A stretch of DNA of 64,000 nt from Lepisosteus oculatus. Taxonomy: Eukaryota; Chordata; Actinopteri; Semionotiformes; Lepisosteidae. The stretch's first letter is position 1, and each line of letters starts with the position of its first letter. The notes beneath the pieces are model-generated. The model was not told the DNA's origin. It was given only the letters and a program-made list of their open reading frames with translations, and searched no databases. Positions 47,083 through 60,315 of this stretch are shown in pieces. The stretch is taken from contig NC_090711.1 of assembly GCF_040954835.1 (NCBI RefSeq), positions 9,245,501 to 9,309,500 of the forward strand. Direction: 5' to 3'. The position numbers were made by a program, and so were the translations under genes.

Positions 47083-48210
47083 GTAATTAAAATTCCTGCT
47101 ATCTCTTATCTTTTCTTACGGAAACAAAAGTCAGCCTAAAATGTTGTGTGGGTGTTCAATTTTCAACTGAAAGTGGTTCACGTGTGCATCTATAGTTAAA
47201 TTGCGTCTAGCCTAACGTTATGAATTGCATCGTAGTGGACGCTTTTTGCCGCTTACAATAAACTTCGCGTAGTGCCAGTTTCATCACAGGTCATGCAAGG
47301 TATTACTTATAGTCAAAACGTCTTATGTGTGTTTCGGGGCCAGTGTTTCCCCATCAGCGCTCAAATAGCTCTGTTGCTCTTTTAAAGACATTTTGTGTAA
47401 TCTTTATCAGTAGCATGCTCATCGCATATGTCAAGTGCTTATTAACAGACCTGTATATTGTATGTAATGATTGTGAAACAGTTTAAAAGAGTTTGAAAAC
47501 CAAGCGATTTCATTTTGTTATAAAAAAAATTGAATGATTAGAAGACTAGAAACGTATTTGGTATTATTTCTTTACCGTGAAAACTGTTATTGTGTATTAT
47601 TGTTACTAATTATACAATGCGATAGGGTTTATCATAATTTTCATAAAGTTCATGGCAACGTTTAAGTGCTTCAGAGCTCGTTATACGATTTTAAAATCCA
47701 TTCAGTATTATACCACGTTTCTAGATGTATGAATGTAAAGGATTGTTTGAAAAATTATTTAAAACATGGCCAGTTTTATACTGTAGAACAATGAGAACTT
47801 CTAAAACATATTAAACACGACCACTATAAACAATTAAAAAAACCCTCTGAATAAATCAAGTCAATGTTTATGAGCAATCAATGAAGTAAAATGTTTCACT
47901 TTGAGTTATTATTAAGGAATGTTTCCCCACAGAATAATTGTCCTTGACAATACATTTTCTATTCAAGTTAATATATTATACTATGTATGTTTTATAAAAC
48001 ATTAAAACAAAGAAAATTAATGTTTTCGTAAAACAGTTCACAGTGCAGCATAATACTGTTGTGAATATGTTAATCACTTACTGTAAAAACAATTCTACAG
48101 TGAAACAGAAATACAGCCAGGGTCTTTTTCGTAATTGCAGAATGTGATGCTGCACTTTTAGAAATAGGCTGTAAAATCCTGAGTTTACATATGTTTGCAT
48201 GACCAAACAA

Positions 48211-48425
48211 AGGTGGGGCTGTAGGGTGAAGTATTGATTACACCCCTGGACTGGGGCGTAGTGGGGTGATGTGCTGTGTGAGAGGCAACTGTTGGACCAT
48301 CGAGCAAGGTACTTAACTAAAAATATCTCTTGTAAAAGCCTTGCTCTGTAAATTAGTCTTCAGGTCATCATTGTAAATGAGCAATTATTCACAATTGACT
48401 TATTTGATTAAATAAAGGATTCAAT
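48211..48425 (+). mobile_element. tRNA-derived SINE, degraded
   Basis: The head is weak, but it keeps the diagnostic fish-SINE segment cgagcaaggtacttaact and ends in a TTAAATAAAGG tail. It lies in KCNB1 intron 1. Confidence 0.55.
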
Positions 48426-50085
48426 TAAATTGAGTATTTTCATCTAGTATGCTGAGGTATTGCTGTCAGCGTGAGCTTTGTCAGCCTTATCAGCAGGTCC
48501 ACATGTTGAATTTGTTGATAATCCAGACATTTTAAGGCAGGCAGTGAGACTAACAAAATGGATGCTAGTGTATACTTTGTTGGAAAAGCACTATCCTTGT
48601 ATCATCCTGTACGTAATTATTGCTTTATGTGATGTGATTGTTCAGTGTAAGATCCGTACAATTTTAGCTTGTTTTTGACCGAACATTTGTCATACTTTGC
48701 CTTGAACAAATGGAAGTCACATTTCATATTGTACTACTGTCCTCCAATTGAAATTGCTTTCAGCACTAATCTGAAACAGCTAACCTCAGTTCCTTCAAGG
48801 TACAGGACTTCAGAAAAGGCTATAGGAAAATGTTGATGAAAAAATCTCAAATCCACATAATTCATGCATTAAATCAATGTATCTATTTTTCTATTTTTTT
48901 GTATAATAGATGGAAGGTTTTGCTCTGGGGGAGTTTTTCGTGTGATTACTGTAAACATCATTTAAACCGAGCTAATAATGTGTATTTCAGTAGCAACAGA
49001 TATACAGTACAGAAAGGGGGCATACCAACATTTGCACACTATGTGCATGGTCTAACTCACTACCGGGGAATACTGACAACTTCTTCTGAAGAACTGAAGG
49101 GTTATTTAACTATTACCTAATGGAATACAACTTTGCAGTGAAAAATAAATCAATGGTGTTAAAAACATGTCTCTGTGATTAGCAAGACAGTGGTGGAGCT
49201 GTGATATTTTGATTGTTTTTCCTTGTAAACATGCTGTACATATGGAGTGTGCTGAAATGGTTTGTCTTATCACAGTACTGCTCACTTTAGACTAGTTAAT
49301 ATTAGAAGAAATGCCTAATTGATAATATTAGTGCATTGATTGTACCCTCATTCACCACCACCAGCCCAGAATGTGAACATCCAATGGCTGGCATCACACA
49401 CTAAACTAAAAAAGAGTCAAAATTTAGGAACTCTCTGATATTACCTTCATATGAACATGGAGCAGGTGAATTATCTAGTCAAGTGTCCTAGTAAACTCCT
49501 AGATATTGCACCAGGGCCTGTTATAGATTAGGAATGTAAACTATAAACTATAGGAATAGTGATTTAAATGATTTCATTACACAAAATGCAAACCAAAAGG
49601 CAGCACCACAACTCATTATTCTTCATCAGATATGCTACAGTAGTAGCCAGTCTAAAATCCAAACTAAAGAGGGCTTCTTTCCAAACTCTAGTGCAAGAGG
49701 TATTTAGAGGAGACAGAAAGAATCTTCTTTCTGGTCATATACACTTTCTTGACTTGATTCTTTTTTTTCAAATGCAATGATTCTAATACTGAAGCTCAAT
49801 ATAATATCTAAACATATCTAGACATATGATGATGGGAGGTAGAGAAAATATTCTATTTATAATGACAGCTTCTACGTAAACCGTTTTTACTTTCTGACTG
49901 TGTTTTATTTATAAAATTGCATGTTAGAATTATTCTGTTTTCAAAATAATGAATATTACTCTATTCAATCTTTTTATTGACCTGTCTTTCTGTTTGTCTT
50001 TGACCTGGAATCCAAAAGCAGTTAAAATTAGAAACACGGTATACATTAAAATCAATCTGAACATTCAGTAAGTTCCAGGTTCCTA

Positions 50086-50113
50086 AAATAATAATAATAA
50101 TGAAATAATAATA
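50086..50113. repeat. (AAT)n microsatellite
   Basis: Interrupted ataataataataa / gaaataataata run in KCNB1 intron 1. Confidence 0.8.
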
Positions 50114-50299
50114 GGGTGAAGTGATACTTTTTCATTAAGGTAAACTGAAGCTGTAATTTGATTGAACCTCTGTGTATCTTGGTAAAATTAATGTAAAAGT
50201 CTTCTAAAGTGGTACATCAAAATTGTGTTTATATAAAACTACAACATATATTTACTATTTTGACAAAACCTACATTCTGACCATCAGTAGAAAGCTGCT

Positions 50300-50560
50300 T
50301 ATTCCTGGTAAGGGTGGTTGTAACTCGGAGACTTTCCTGGAAGAGTAGTGTGCAAGGCTGGACAACAAGCCTTTATGGATGCTCATCTGTCACAGGGAAT
50401 GCACAAAGGGACAATACAGAGATTGCAGATAGACTAGGCAGCATGTTTGTGAAAACGGTGATAACTTGCAAACTCCACACAGAATATGCATTCATGCAGA
50501 ATCAAATGCTGGACACAGAGCTATGAGATAGCAGCTCTAGCCCTTGTACAACCATGCGAT
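50300..50560 (-). mobile_element. tRNA-like SINE, diverged, antisense
   Basis: gtcacagggaatgcacaaag, cttgcaaactccacacagaa and the gctctagcc end follow the family order in reverse orientation. Confidence 0.5.
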
Positions 50561-51692
50561 TAAAGCCCACAGTCAATTTTTTTTTTTTAATAATGAGGTA
50601 ATTATATCATTCATGTGTCCTGCTTCAGACATCTACTGTATGGCATAGTGTGCGTAGAATTGCAGTTTTGGCTTCCCACAGTGAAACGGTTTGGGATGTA
50701 ATCATGTGAAACATGGTAATTAGATGAGATGCCAGAATGTGTCAAAATTCCAGATGGTACCAGTGCATCTTCATGCATATCAGCCCAATCCTATCAGTCG
50801 TATGATCTACTTGCCTTCTTACCTAGAAGTTAATGGACTTACAAATATCAGTCTTTTCTTGCCTGGAGCCTTTACAGTTCTTTTACAGCAAGTGCTTTTC
50901 TAACCTTAGCAAAAGGTTCCCATCAAATAATCCTCATTGCTGATCTACTGTCTGTAAAACAAAAGGTTTCCACATTTAGGATGTGCATAACTCATTACAT
51001 GATATCATTTATGGAATCTAGATTCCAGCTACTTTTTGGGGTAAGCACATCATTTTTTAACCTAAAGTTATGGAAGCAAAATTGAACGATTAATTTTCTG
51101 AGCAAATTGTAAAAGTTTAAAAAAATTACTCAGATAACTATTATACTACTTTTGTCAAATACAGAAAGCAGGATAGCAACATATCAAAAGTAAACACTGG
51201 TTATTTTACTTACATACAGGAAAATGGTGCTGAGATTTAAGTCTCTTTCTTGTTTTACATCTGCTTTTGTGCCTTTTAGAGTTTTTATAAAGAGGGCATA
51301 GACACACTTTCTAAGTGGGTAACAGTCAAAGGTTCTAAAAGGGTAAGTCTCATAAACTATACCAAAGCAGCCTTTTAATTCATTTGTAGTAATTAGACCA
51401 GTGCCATGGCCCAGGAATACAGTTGCTTAATTACTGTTGCAGGTGCTCTTCTTGAAATTTCAGTAGCATCAACAACCAGAATGTGGTTTCGCCCAGATTT
51501 CCTAAGGCCTTTTTACAGTGTGCATTAATGATTCTTGCCTGTACAACATTTAAAATTATACCCATCTCTAATGCAAATTTGCAGTTCAGTTTTGTTGGAA
51601 TACAGTACAGAATGCTGATGGCTCCTCTTTCCCACTGAGCCACCTGTTCTGTTTCTGCATACTAAGAATAAAACAAAACATCTGCACTGCTC

Positions 51693-51800
51693 TGTGATGG
51701 ATGGGTGTCCTTTCCACAGTGTTCTTGCCAAGAGATAGTCTTCGGCTGCCCCACATCCCTGTATTGGATGAAGCTGTTTGAAAATGGGTTGGATGGATCT
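51693..51800 (+). mobile_element. tRNA-like SINE, 3' end only
   Basis: ctgtgatggatgggtgtcct, ctgtattggatgaagctgtt and gaaaatgggttggatgga match the family's 3' end and ATGG-type tail. Confidence 0.55.
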
Positions 51801-53224
51801 TGTCACTGCTTTTACTATTTTAAATGGCGCTGGCACAGTTTATTCAAGAAACAACAGCACTGTAGGATCGAAAAAAAAAAACACAAAGCAAAGTATTGTG
51901 CGCCAGGTTTGTTGCCAGTTACTGTTTTGGAATCAGATGTCCTTGCAAACATTTTAAACTGTTGCTTGTCCCTTTTGTCTGTCTGTCTTAAGGGTGGAGT
52001 ATGTATTCTTGAGTGAGTCCTTTTCTTGGTCATTTCCTATTAAGTGTACATGCTGTACAGAAATAGTATGTTGGGATGTTAGTTTTCCACCTAAAATATA
52101 TAGGAAAGTATATATTGCTTTTGTTATAAGAATTAGCTGAAATTTCTAAGCAGCAAGATTTCTGTATGCATGGTGTTTAAAGGTCAATGTGTTGATGGCC
52201 TGGCATGGGATATTTTTTAAAGTAGATGATGTTTGTCTGAAATGTCTTGCCCTGGTTACTGATTTTTTCACATGCATAAGTTAAAGTATGCTACTAAGAA
52301 TGCTAAGGAGGCCTTCCTCTTGAGATGCTAAAGCAATCACACAGTACAGGTCTATTAACTATCCTATTAAAATAGCATCTGAAGTCTTCCTAAAGAGGAA
52401 GAGCAGAAAATCCCATCAGAATTGAAGGACTTGCTCGTAAATCTAAAATTCCATTTGGGAGAATTAGTAGGTAGAACATCATGCTTTGTTCTTGTGTTGT
52501 GTGTAGTGTGAAACATTTTTTGCATCTTCTGTACAATTCCAATGATTAGATTATATCGAACTGCAAAGTTACCACATAATGTAACAAGCTATACAAATGA
52601 CCAAAACTCACACAAAACATAAATAAAGTCTTGGTTAAACTGGCTTCTGGGTTCTTCAGGTGATATTGTACTCTTATACAGGGAAGTAAAGAGTACGGTT
52701 TTCCCTCAGATGTAATTTACAAAGGTGAATTCCATTACCGACTTTTAAGTGATGATTTCAAATGATTCAGATCATTTGAGAATTTCTCAACCTCAGCTGA
52801 CATGCTGACATGGTATGTAAATAGTGAATGCACCCCTGTGGGTAAGTGTTTTTGTAGCAAAAGCCTGTTTGATGTTCAGAGTGAATTATATGAGACCAAT
52901 GCCACCCTTTTCCAAAGAAATGTCTCAGAGATTGGTGCTTGTTTTCTATAATTGCATCTGCAGCAAAGAGCATTGTGGTAAACATTTTTAACTAATGTGC
53001 TAAAGCAATTTAGGGAGGAGATTTAAAATCGATATGTATACCTTTTTAATGCTAATGGCGTATTATTGCTGCAATGGGACCTTTTACAGTTTTGTATACT
53101 TACACTGTCAGCCCCTGCCTTTCAGACCAGTTACTGTATGTCAAGTAGTCTGTAATTCTTCTGTCTTGAGGTTTGGAAATGTAAAGGAAATGTACCTTGG
53201 ATTATCAGTGTGATCTCACTCTTC

Positions 53225-53570
53225 AAATTCAAATTCAAAAAGCTTTATTGGCATGACTGACGAATTACAGTGCTACCGAAGCAAATAAAATAAACACAAC
53301 ATTTACAGTACAACCAGATTATTGAACATTTATTTAAAACATCATTGTGAGACAGGAACACTGTCTTTGCTTTGGGCTGTCACAGGAGATCAGCATGCTG
53401 GCCTACATTGAGTTGGCATCATCACTATCACATTTATTTTCTTGAAAAACAGCTAAACAGAATTGCAATGATATTACAAACTCTGCATGGATTAGCACCT
53501 CCTTATCCCTCTCTATTTATCTGCTCACTAATGTGTCCCGCACTCTGTCTTTGTATTTTTGAAAAGTGAT
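53225..53570 (+). mobile_element. LINE-like repeat remnant
   Basis: The start, caaattcaaaaagctttatt plus ggcatgac, is a widespread fish repeat motif. A following frame reads LQTLHGLAPPYPSLFI, like the LINE C-terminal ALHGLAPPYL segment. The two parts may be separate repeats. Confidence 0.4.
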
Positions 53571-56500
53571 TTTTTGGCGATATCAGGAATAGTTCTTCAT
53601 TATTCTCATTCTACATGTTAGTTCAATCTGACTTATAATGTGTAATCAAATATTGTTTTTGTAATTTGTGGGAAGTGCCTGGAGGTATTATTTATGTCCA
53701 TAGGATTTTGGAGAAATTGGTTGATTGGTTGATCTTTATGTGGCTTAATGCTAAAGGATCTCAGGAGCTCAGAATGTGGACTGTGCAGAGCACTGTTCTG
53801 AAAACAGGGTTATGTCATGAGCCGCCTGTGACCAGCTCCCAAGGTCGGTAGAGGTGTGTGACGGTAGAGTCCAGTTTGGGCTGGATGGAGAAGATGTCAA
53901 CCATGTTTTCCAGAGAACAGTGACCGAGCTTGCAGTGTTATATTAATGCGAGCAGTGTCAGCTTCTCCGCCTCAATCCTTGTACTGAGGAAAGAAGTGGG
54001 TGGCCTCACAGTCAGTGCACATTTTGCAAAGCATATGTATTGTATGTTGTCTTTCCCCTTTCTATGCTATGCTGATTAGCATTTCCATGGAATAAAAAGA
54101 TCAATTATATAACGTAAAAGAGTGCGCAGAAATGTGCCGTAACCAATCCCTAGTTGGTTATTTGTGCAGTAAGTCAAGTCAAGTGGTGGTCCATATTTTT
54201 TAACTTGTGATATCTGGTGAATCAAGCTCCAAGGTGGTTTTCCCATGATTTGTAATTTCCTGAATATGCTGAATAATTGTCTCCATGGCAACTATGAATA
54301 GCTGCTTGACCAGGAAATGAGAAATGGCTTTGAATGTTTTCACCACTATACTGTATACACCCACCATCCAGCTTAAATGTTGTACAATTTTTTTTTTATT
54401 TAGTAAATTACAGAGACTTAAGATAAATTCTCTTCTATTATTTGTTAGAAGAATATCTTTAAAAGAAAAAAAGTTAAAAAGAAGTCAATATTGTGAAGGT
54501 GTTGGGCTTCACAGTTGTGCAAATAGCGGTGTGAACTGAAGGGATTATCAGTTCTTAGGTTTTTTGCAATATATCAGTAGAAATAGTGTACAGACAAATG
54601 AAGAACAGTTTGTAACCCCACTAAAGCTAAAAAGCAAAGCTCAAATGAATAGGTAATGCTGAAATGCATTAAATAAGTGCTGTATTTCCGTAACATTTAA
54701 AATACACATCAAGTAATTACAGATGCTGGCACATTTGATCTCGTTTCCTTTTTTTCATTTCCCTGCCAAGCCCATCTCACGAACAAATGCAACCTCCACA
54801 GGACTGTAGATGTACGTATATCAATACGTAATTAGCTTAAAAGGAAAATGTTAAATGGAGTTCCAGTCCAGTGGTCACTAAATGTGTTGCTGTAGCTGTT
54901 AAATAATCCGGGGAATATTGCAGAGCTAAAATTTATGTGAAAAAGCATTTGGCTACTGAAGCAGTATTTAAGCTGAAATATTTAGGGGCCATAAATGACC
55001 ATTTATAAGGGATTTATTACTGTTTAGAATTTGCAAACCATGATGATGCTTACAAAGGTCATTATGTAGGTACAGATATGTAGTAAAATTGTTGGAACAC
55101 TCTTTGCCAGCAGCTCGCTAACAATGCTGCCACGTTAATTACTTCAGCAAAAAAGATGTCCTGCTCTTTTAAAGATGGCAGCTCTTACCAACAGTGCACA
55201 TAAACAACAGGGCATGTTTTCTTAAAATACCATATTCTGCTTACAATGTGAGGAATCCATAAGTGACAATTGGGTTTGCAGAAAAGCCGGTCAAGCACAG
55301 AAACAAATAAAAAAAAAACAGAGATTGGTGGTGGCACTAAAGTCTAAAATTTAGTGCGATAAGACATTTTATTCTAAAGGGAAGACTATGCATTTGCAGA
55401 GAAACCTATCGGTCTCTGCAATTGTAAAGGCCATGGTGGAAAAAATAGGTTGATGCAGGAGCAACCCCTCCTTAAACTGGTGCCTAGACAAGCCTGGCAG
55501 TATCGATGTGGGTACACTCTGTCCTCTGGGGATTAATTATTTTCACCAGGTACAACAAAACAAAATCAAGGGTGGACAGTGTGTCTGGAGCAAATTCCTT
55601 AATCTTTAATTCTCCTGACTCGCGTATGGATTACTGGTAGTGATATGAAATTCAAAATGGGTCAATTTAAAGCCCTGGCTCTGTAAAATAAACAAAAAAA
55701 CCTACAGGTTTCAACATTCCAAATTTCCAGTCATATAAAATCCTTCCAAAAGCACTTTTTATAAGACAAACAATACAGAGTGTCCTGAAAATATTGGTAA
55801 AAGTTTAATGACGGTACAATTTCACCATGACTAATGAGGGCAGGATAAGTAACATTAAATGTAATTGGATTTTAATTAATTGAATCTTTAATTGGATGTT
55901 TAATAATTTTATGGACCAGAATTACTGCTGTATAAAATAACATTTGTGCACAGCAGAGTTTCAGGAGAAAATGCTGATTGAGCACGTACAGTATAGGACT
56001 GTCTCAAACTGTTCAGGCTTCCTTGGAGAGCTGGGTGAGCCACAGTGATAGTCTGGCCAGTTCAAGCGTGCTCTTTCTGATATTTCCCAGGTGGAGCCAC
56101 CCAACTACCCTAGCACAGGTGTAGGCAGTCCTGCTCCTGCAGGGTTCTGAGGTCTCTTTATCTTTTATCTTTAAAGCAGCAGCACCTGTAGAGCTAGGAG
56201 TGGCTGTTAGGTTGGCTCATTTCAGTCAGTAACCAGCTGGTGTAGCTTGTTCAGAACTGAGTTGGAATGAAAGCTAGGAGACACACAAGCCTTCCTACAG
56301 AAGCATTGAAAAGGTTGAGTGAGTTTTAATATAAATCCCAAACTTGCGGTTTACCACCAGTTTCCCTTGAATCAACTCTTGCTAGGTTTGCAATGCTGTC
56401 AGGGGGAAATGCATTGCTCTTCCAGTCATACCCAGCTATGATGAAGGAACCCTGGAGATCGCAGAGTGGTGAATGGAGAGTCGTTCTGCAGAGGGGTCAG

Positions 56501-56689
56501 GGAAGAGTCTATCCCCCCGCATGCTGGCGCAGGGTTGGTAGCAGTAAGCCAAGCTTATTAAATGGGCTATCCACAATTCGGTGGGTATGCAACATTTTAA
56601 TTAATACTTTCTTTAAAAAAAGATATATTGAAAATATTGTATGTAAATTCAGAACAACTTAACTACGTTTGTCTGTCAGATTGTCCTTA

Positions 56690-56870
56690 TTTCATTTCCA
56701 GGTAATGTCTCCATATGCTGGTAGGTTATTTTGGCTTCTACAAAAATTGACCCTGGTGTGTGTTCATCCGTGTGTCTGCCCTGAGACAGACCAGTCAGGG
56801 AGTATCCTGCCTTGCACCTGTTGCTTGCTGGGATAGGCTCCTGCTCCCCCATGTTATTAGAAAATGAATA
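56690..56870 (+). mobile_element. tRNA-like SINE, 5' truncated
   Basis: atatgctggtaggttatttt, ccctgagacagaccagtcag, gttgcttgctgggataggct and agaaaatgaatagg match the 3' two thirds of the family. Confidence 0.68.
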
Positions 56871-58479
56871 GGCAAAAATAATACAAAACAATACTATTGC
56901 TATATTATTACAGTATATGGTACAGTAGTTAAATTGCTTATAATTTAACTGTACTCTTGCAGAGTAAAAGTACATTTAGCAGCAGACTTGCACAGTCATG
57001 TAGCAGCTTTTGCAAACCTTTCACATTAATAGAACACTTTTCATCCTTGACTGAACATAACACTGCAAACACACAGGAAATCATTGCAGAAAACAAATGT
57101 TAGAGAAGATACAAACGCAAGGCAATGCAGAACAAGACTGATTATGGGAGCAACCTTTTAGGTACATTTGGATTTACATAAGTCAGTGAGTCATTATTGT
57201 TTACTTTGTGCTTTTTAATGAGATTGGTTTTTGGAACAAGCACATTATCAATATGCATGACAAGCATGCCTAAAGTTTGACCAATCCAGCATATTCAGAA
57301 ATAAGCATAGGAGGTTAGATCTCAGATCTCTGGCAGAATGGAAGAACCCTCCATGTGCTTTTAAAGAAAACAACAACCTGGACTGTTTCTTGAGCTTCTT
57401 GAGATCAAGAGACAGGAAGAATTGCCTTCTTTCATGTGAATTCTTTCGGATTGTTTTCAGAAAGACAAGTCGTAAGCATTTTTGATGAAAGCAAAATAAT
57501 CTGAGAATGATTTCAGCTACCTTAAATAACACCAATTTAAAAAAAGCATTTTATAATCCACTTATAGTTAAAGGCCTTGGGAATAAAACCTGGATAAAAT
57601 CTGGATAAAAGCTCTGAAAGCCCTTGCATCATATCAGTAGCAAATATAGTCCCATCAGATATAATGCAAGCATTTCTGCACTTTTCTCCCAGAATCTTTC
57701 AAGTATCAATTCCAAACTGGCAAATTACCATTTTGTTATGTTCTTTGTATTAATGTGCAATGCAGCTCAGAAGTAAGACTTTAATAACTAGATTCATAGT
57801 TAAACTATACTGTATTTGTATGTATTTCAACTGTAATTTTGCCTGTCCAAAATTGGAAGCTTGACTTTTTTGGTATGCTGGAACTAATCAATTTTACCTT
57901 AGTGTTATTACTCTACTCTTTTCTTTCTTTACCAGCAACAATTTAGCGAGTATACATTACTGTATATCAGGATAGGATAATATTTTTTTTTTAGTTTGCT
58001 TTCACTTTATGTCTATTTGCATGTCCAATATAACAATCCATTGCTCTGAGAAGTGTACAGTCTTGTTTTTGTGAATGCTTAACCTATCAGATAGTATGGG
58101 CTCCCTAGACAATCAATCAATTTGGTGATCCCCCATTTAAAATAGGTAAAGAGCTTGAGAAATTGGCATGTACTCACTATCTTAATATGTATATAAAATA
58201 CATTTTAAATATGCATTACAGAATCTAGGCCTTAGGCAATAACATTGATTACAAGAATTACAATGGAATTGTCTCTTGTAGTGCAGAGTGAGAGACACTA
58301 TGAGTCTTCTATTAATTCATCGTCCGTAAAGAATTTGGTATCTTCTAGGAGAATTTTTAAATTACTAACAAAAAAAATCATTGTGTAACCATAATGCCTA
58401 TGGATGTGCATTGTACAGGATGTCTCAGTAATCATCAGATTAGAGTTAGTAAACTCCTTGTAATTTCTAAGTCGCGTAT

Positions 58480-59730
58480 CCAGCTGTTTTAATTTCTTTG
58501 ATGCAAATGCTCTTGCTAACAAATGCCGCACGCCATGTGACAGTATCAGCTGAAACTGAATTACATGGGCGTGTATTGATTGCTATTTAACATATAACAA
58601 GCTGCTTTGCATGTTTTGCTTTTTTACTTTTAGTGTAAACTTTCCATATTAAACTGATACAGAATAATAAAATACTGCATAAAATTACTTTATGAAAATT
58701 TATCTGAAGCAAGTTTAATCAAGCGCTGCACTTCTTAGTTGATTGATATTAGAATACGTATTGGACAATATTTACCGTAGCTAATTTTACTTTAGAACCG
58801 CATTATGGGGTGTCAACGTACGCTTATATAATAATATTAATAGAATGTATTAATATTATTTCATTATCAAACAGAAACATCTGTGCAATCATTTATATTC
58901 CATCTAATGTGTTTGCTAACTAATGTGATCTTCAGCTATTTTTCACCCTAGATGTGTCTTGTTCTAAGGTGTCGCTATTTATTCGTATTTGAAAGTCTAA
59001 ACTGTTCTGTCCTGTTATAAATGAAGGGAGATCGTAGAAGTCGAATGTCATTTTAACAAGAATGCATTTGTCTTGTTTTTCAGCAAGCTAAAGGTTTATT
59101 TACGAGCTGGCGAAATCCATTGTGAGCATACTTGACCTTTACACAGCTTATCGGATTGTCTTTGCTGAGAAGTCAAACCAGTTAATAAGAAAGATAAATA
59201 TTGGCATGATATTTTGACACTCCCCATATTTTGCAACTGAAATGCTTATTTCTGTTGATGTTTGGAGTAAAGACGAATTTGTTGTGTTAGTATAAAATTA
59301 AACGTTATTATTACTGCTCAGAGTCCATGAAAGGAATACTTATTGAGATAATTCAGCAACTCTATTACTCTTTTGGCACTTCACACCAGAGAGCAGCTGG
59401 TGTGTTTCTGACCTTGTGTGATTAATATAAAGACTCATAAATTGTTTTATCCACATGACCATATGATTACCAGATTTTCTGTCCATACAATATGTCCAAA
59501 AAACAGCAGAACTGTCCGCTTGATATGTGAATTTTCTAAATCTCATTTCCTACCTTTTAAGGGCACCCTGATATCGTTCAGGCGTTTTTTTTCACGAGTC
59601 TTGTTAAGGGAATTGAAAATGGGCAGTAAACCTTTATGTTCTGTTTATTTTTATCGCCTCCGTTTAAGCTTTGCGAAATTCGCTGAAGAATGCAAACAAA
59701 TAATTCATGTTTTCAAAAGTCTGACAGCAT
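58480..59730. promoter_or_regulatory. CpG-retaining block inside KCNB1 intron 1
   Basis: CpG frequency rises here (gtcgcg, gccgcacgcc, aacgtacgc, tttcacgag and others) within otherwise CpG-poor intron, without any SINE that would explain it. This may be an internal promoter or an unmethylated enhancer. No exon was recognised. Confidence 0.35.
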
Positions 59731-60034
59731 TTCTATGTGCTTTCCAGGCAAGGAAATAGAGAAGCAAACAAAAAACAAAAAGATTGACTGACAGCTTATG
59801 TAAGATCCAAAGGGATTCTAAAATGAATGAGGGAATTCCCTATGCTGCAGAACCAGAAGTCTTCCATTAGGGGTTAACTACAGTATGTAGGCTAGACTGA
59901 CAATAGCATTTTTCATTGCAAATATATTTGTTATAGCTAGTTCTTGTATTGATAAACTGAAGAACAATAAAGTACAAAAGCTAGATACTGTTAATACACT
60001 TTGTGCATACCAATGTTACATCATTACATAACCT

Positions 60035-60315
60035 CCAATAACCTCTTATCTCATTCAGGGTCGTGGTGGCCTGGAGCCTATCTGAGGCAACACTGGGTGC
60101 AAGGCAGGGTACACTCTGGACAGGCAGCCAGTCTCACAGGGCACACACAGACGCAGACACGCACGCACTCAAAGCAGGGCCACAGTTACTGAAGCCAATT
60201 AACCTACCAGCACGTCTTTGGACTGTGGAAGGAAACCCATGTGCTAACAGGAAGAACATGCAAACGCCACACTAACAGCACTCCAGGAACTGAACCCAGG
60301 ATCAATCAGTTAGCA
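60035..60315 (-). mobile_element. tRNA-like SINE, antisense
   Basis: ctcattcagggtcgtggtgg, aaccaattaacctacc-like sequence, cagcacgtctttggactgtg and gaacatgcaaacgccacact match the 31806-32113 copy. The head is truncated. Confidence 0.75.

Larger units (their letters stand above)
44640..47830. promoter_or_regulatory. CpG-retaining domain around KCNB1 first coding exon
   Basis: CpG dinucleotides are frequent here (for example 44660-44760, 45850-46210 and through the exon to about 47660), in contrast to the CpG-poor flanks. Fish unmethylated islands often keep CpGs without high GC. Position around the first coding exon suggests the KCNB1 promoter domain. No TATA box or transcription start could be fixed. 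Confidence 0.6.
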
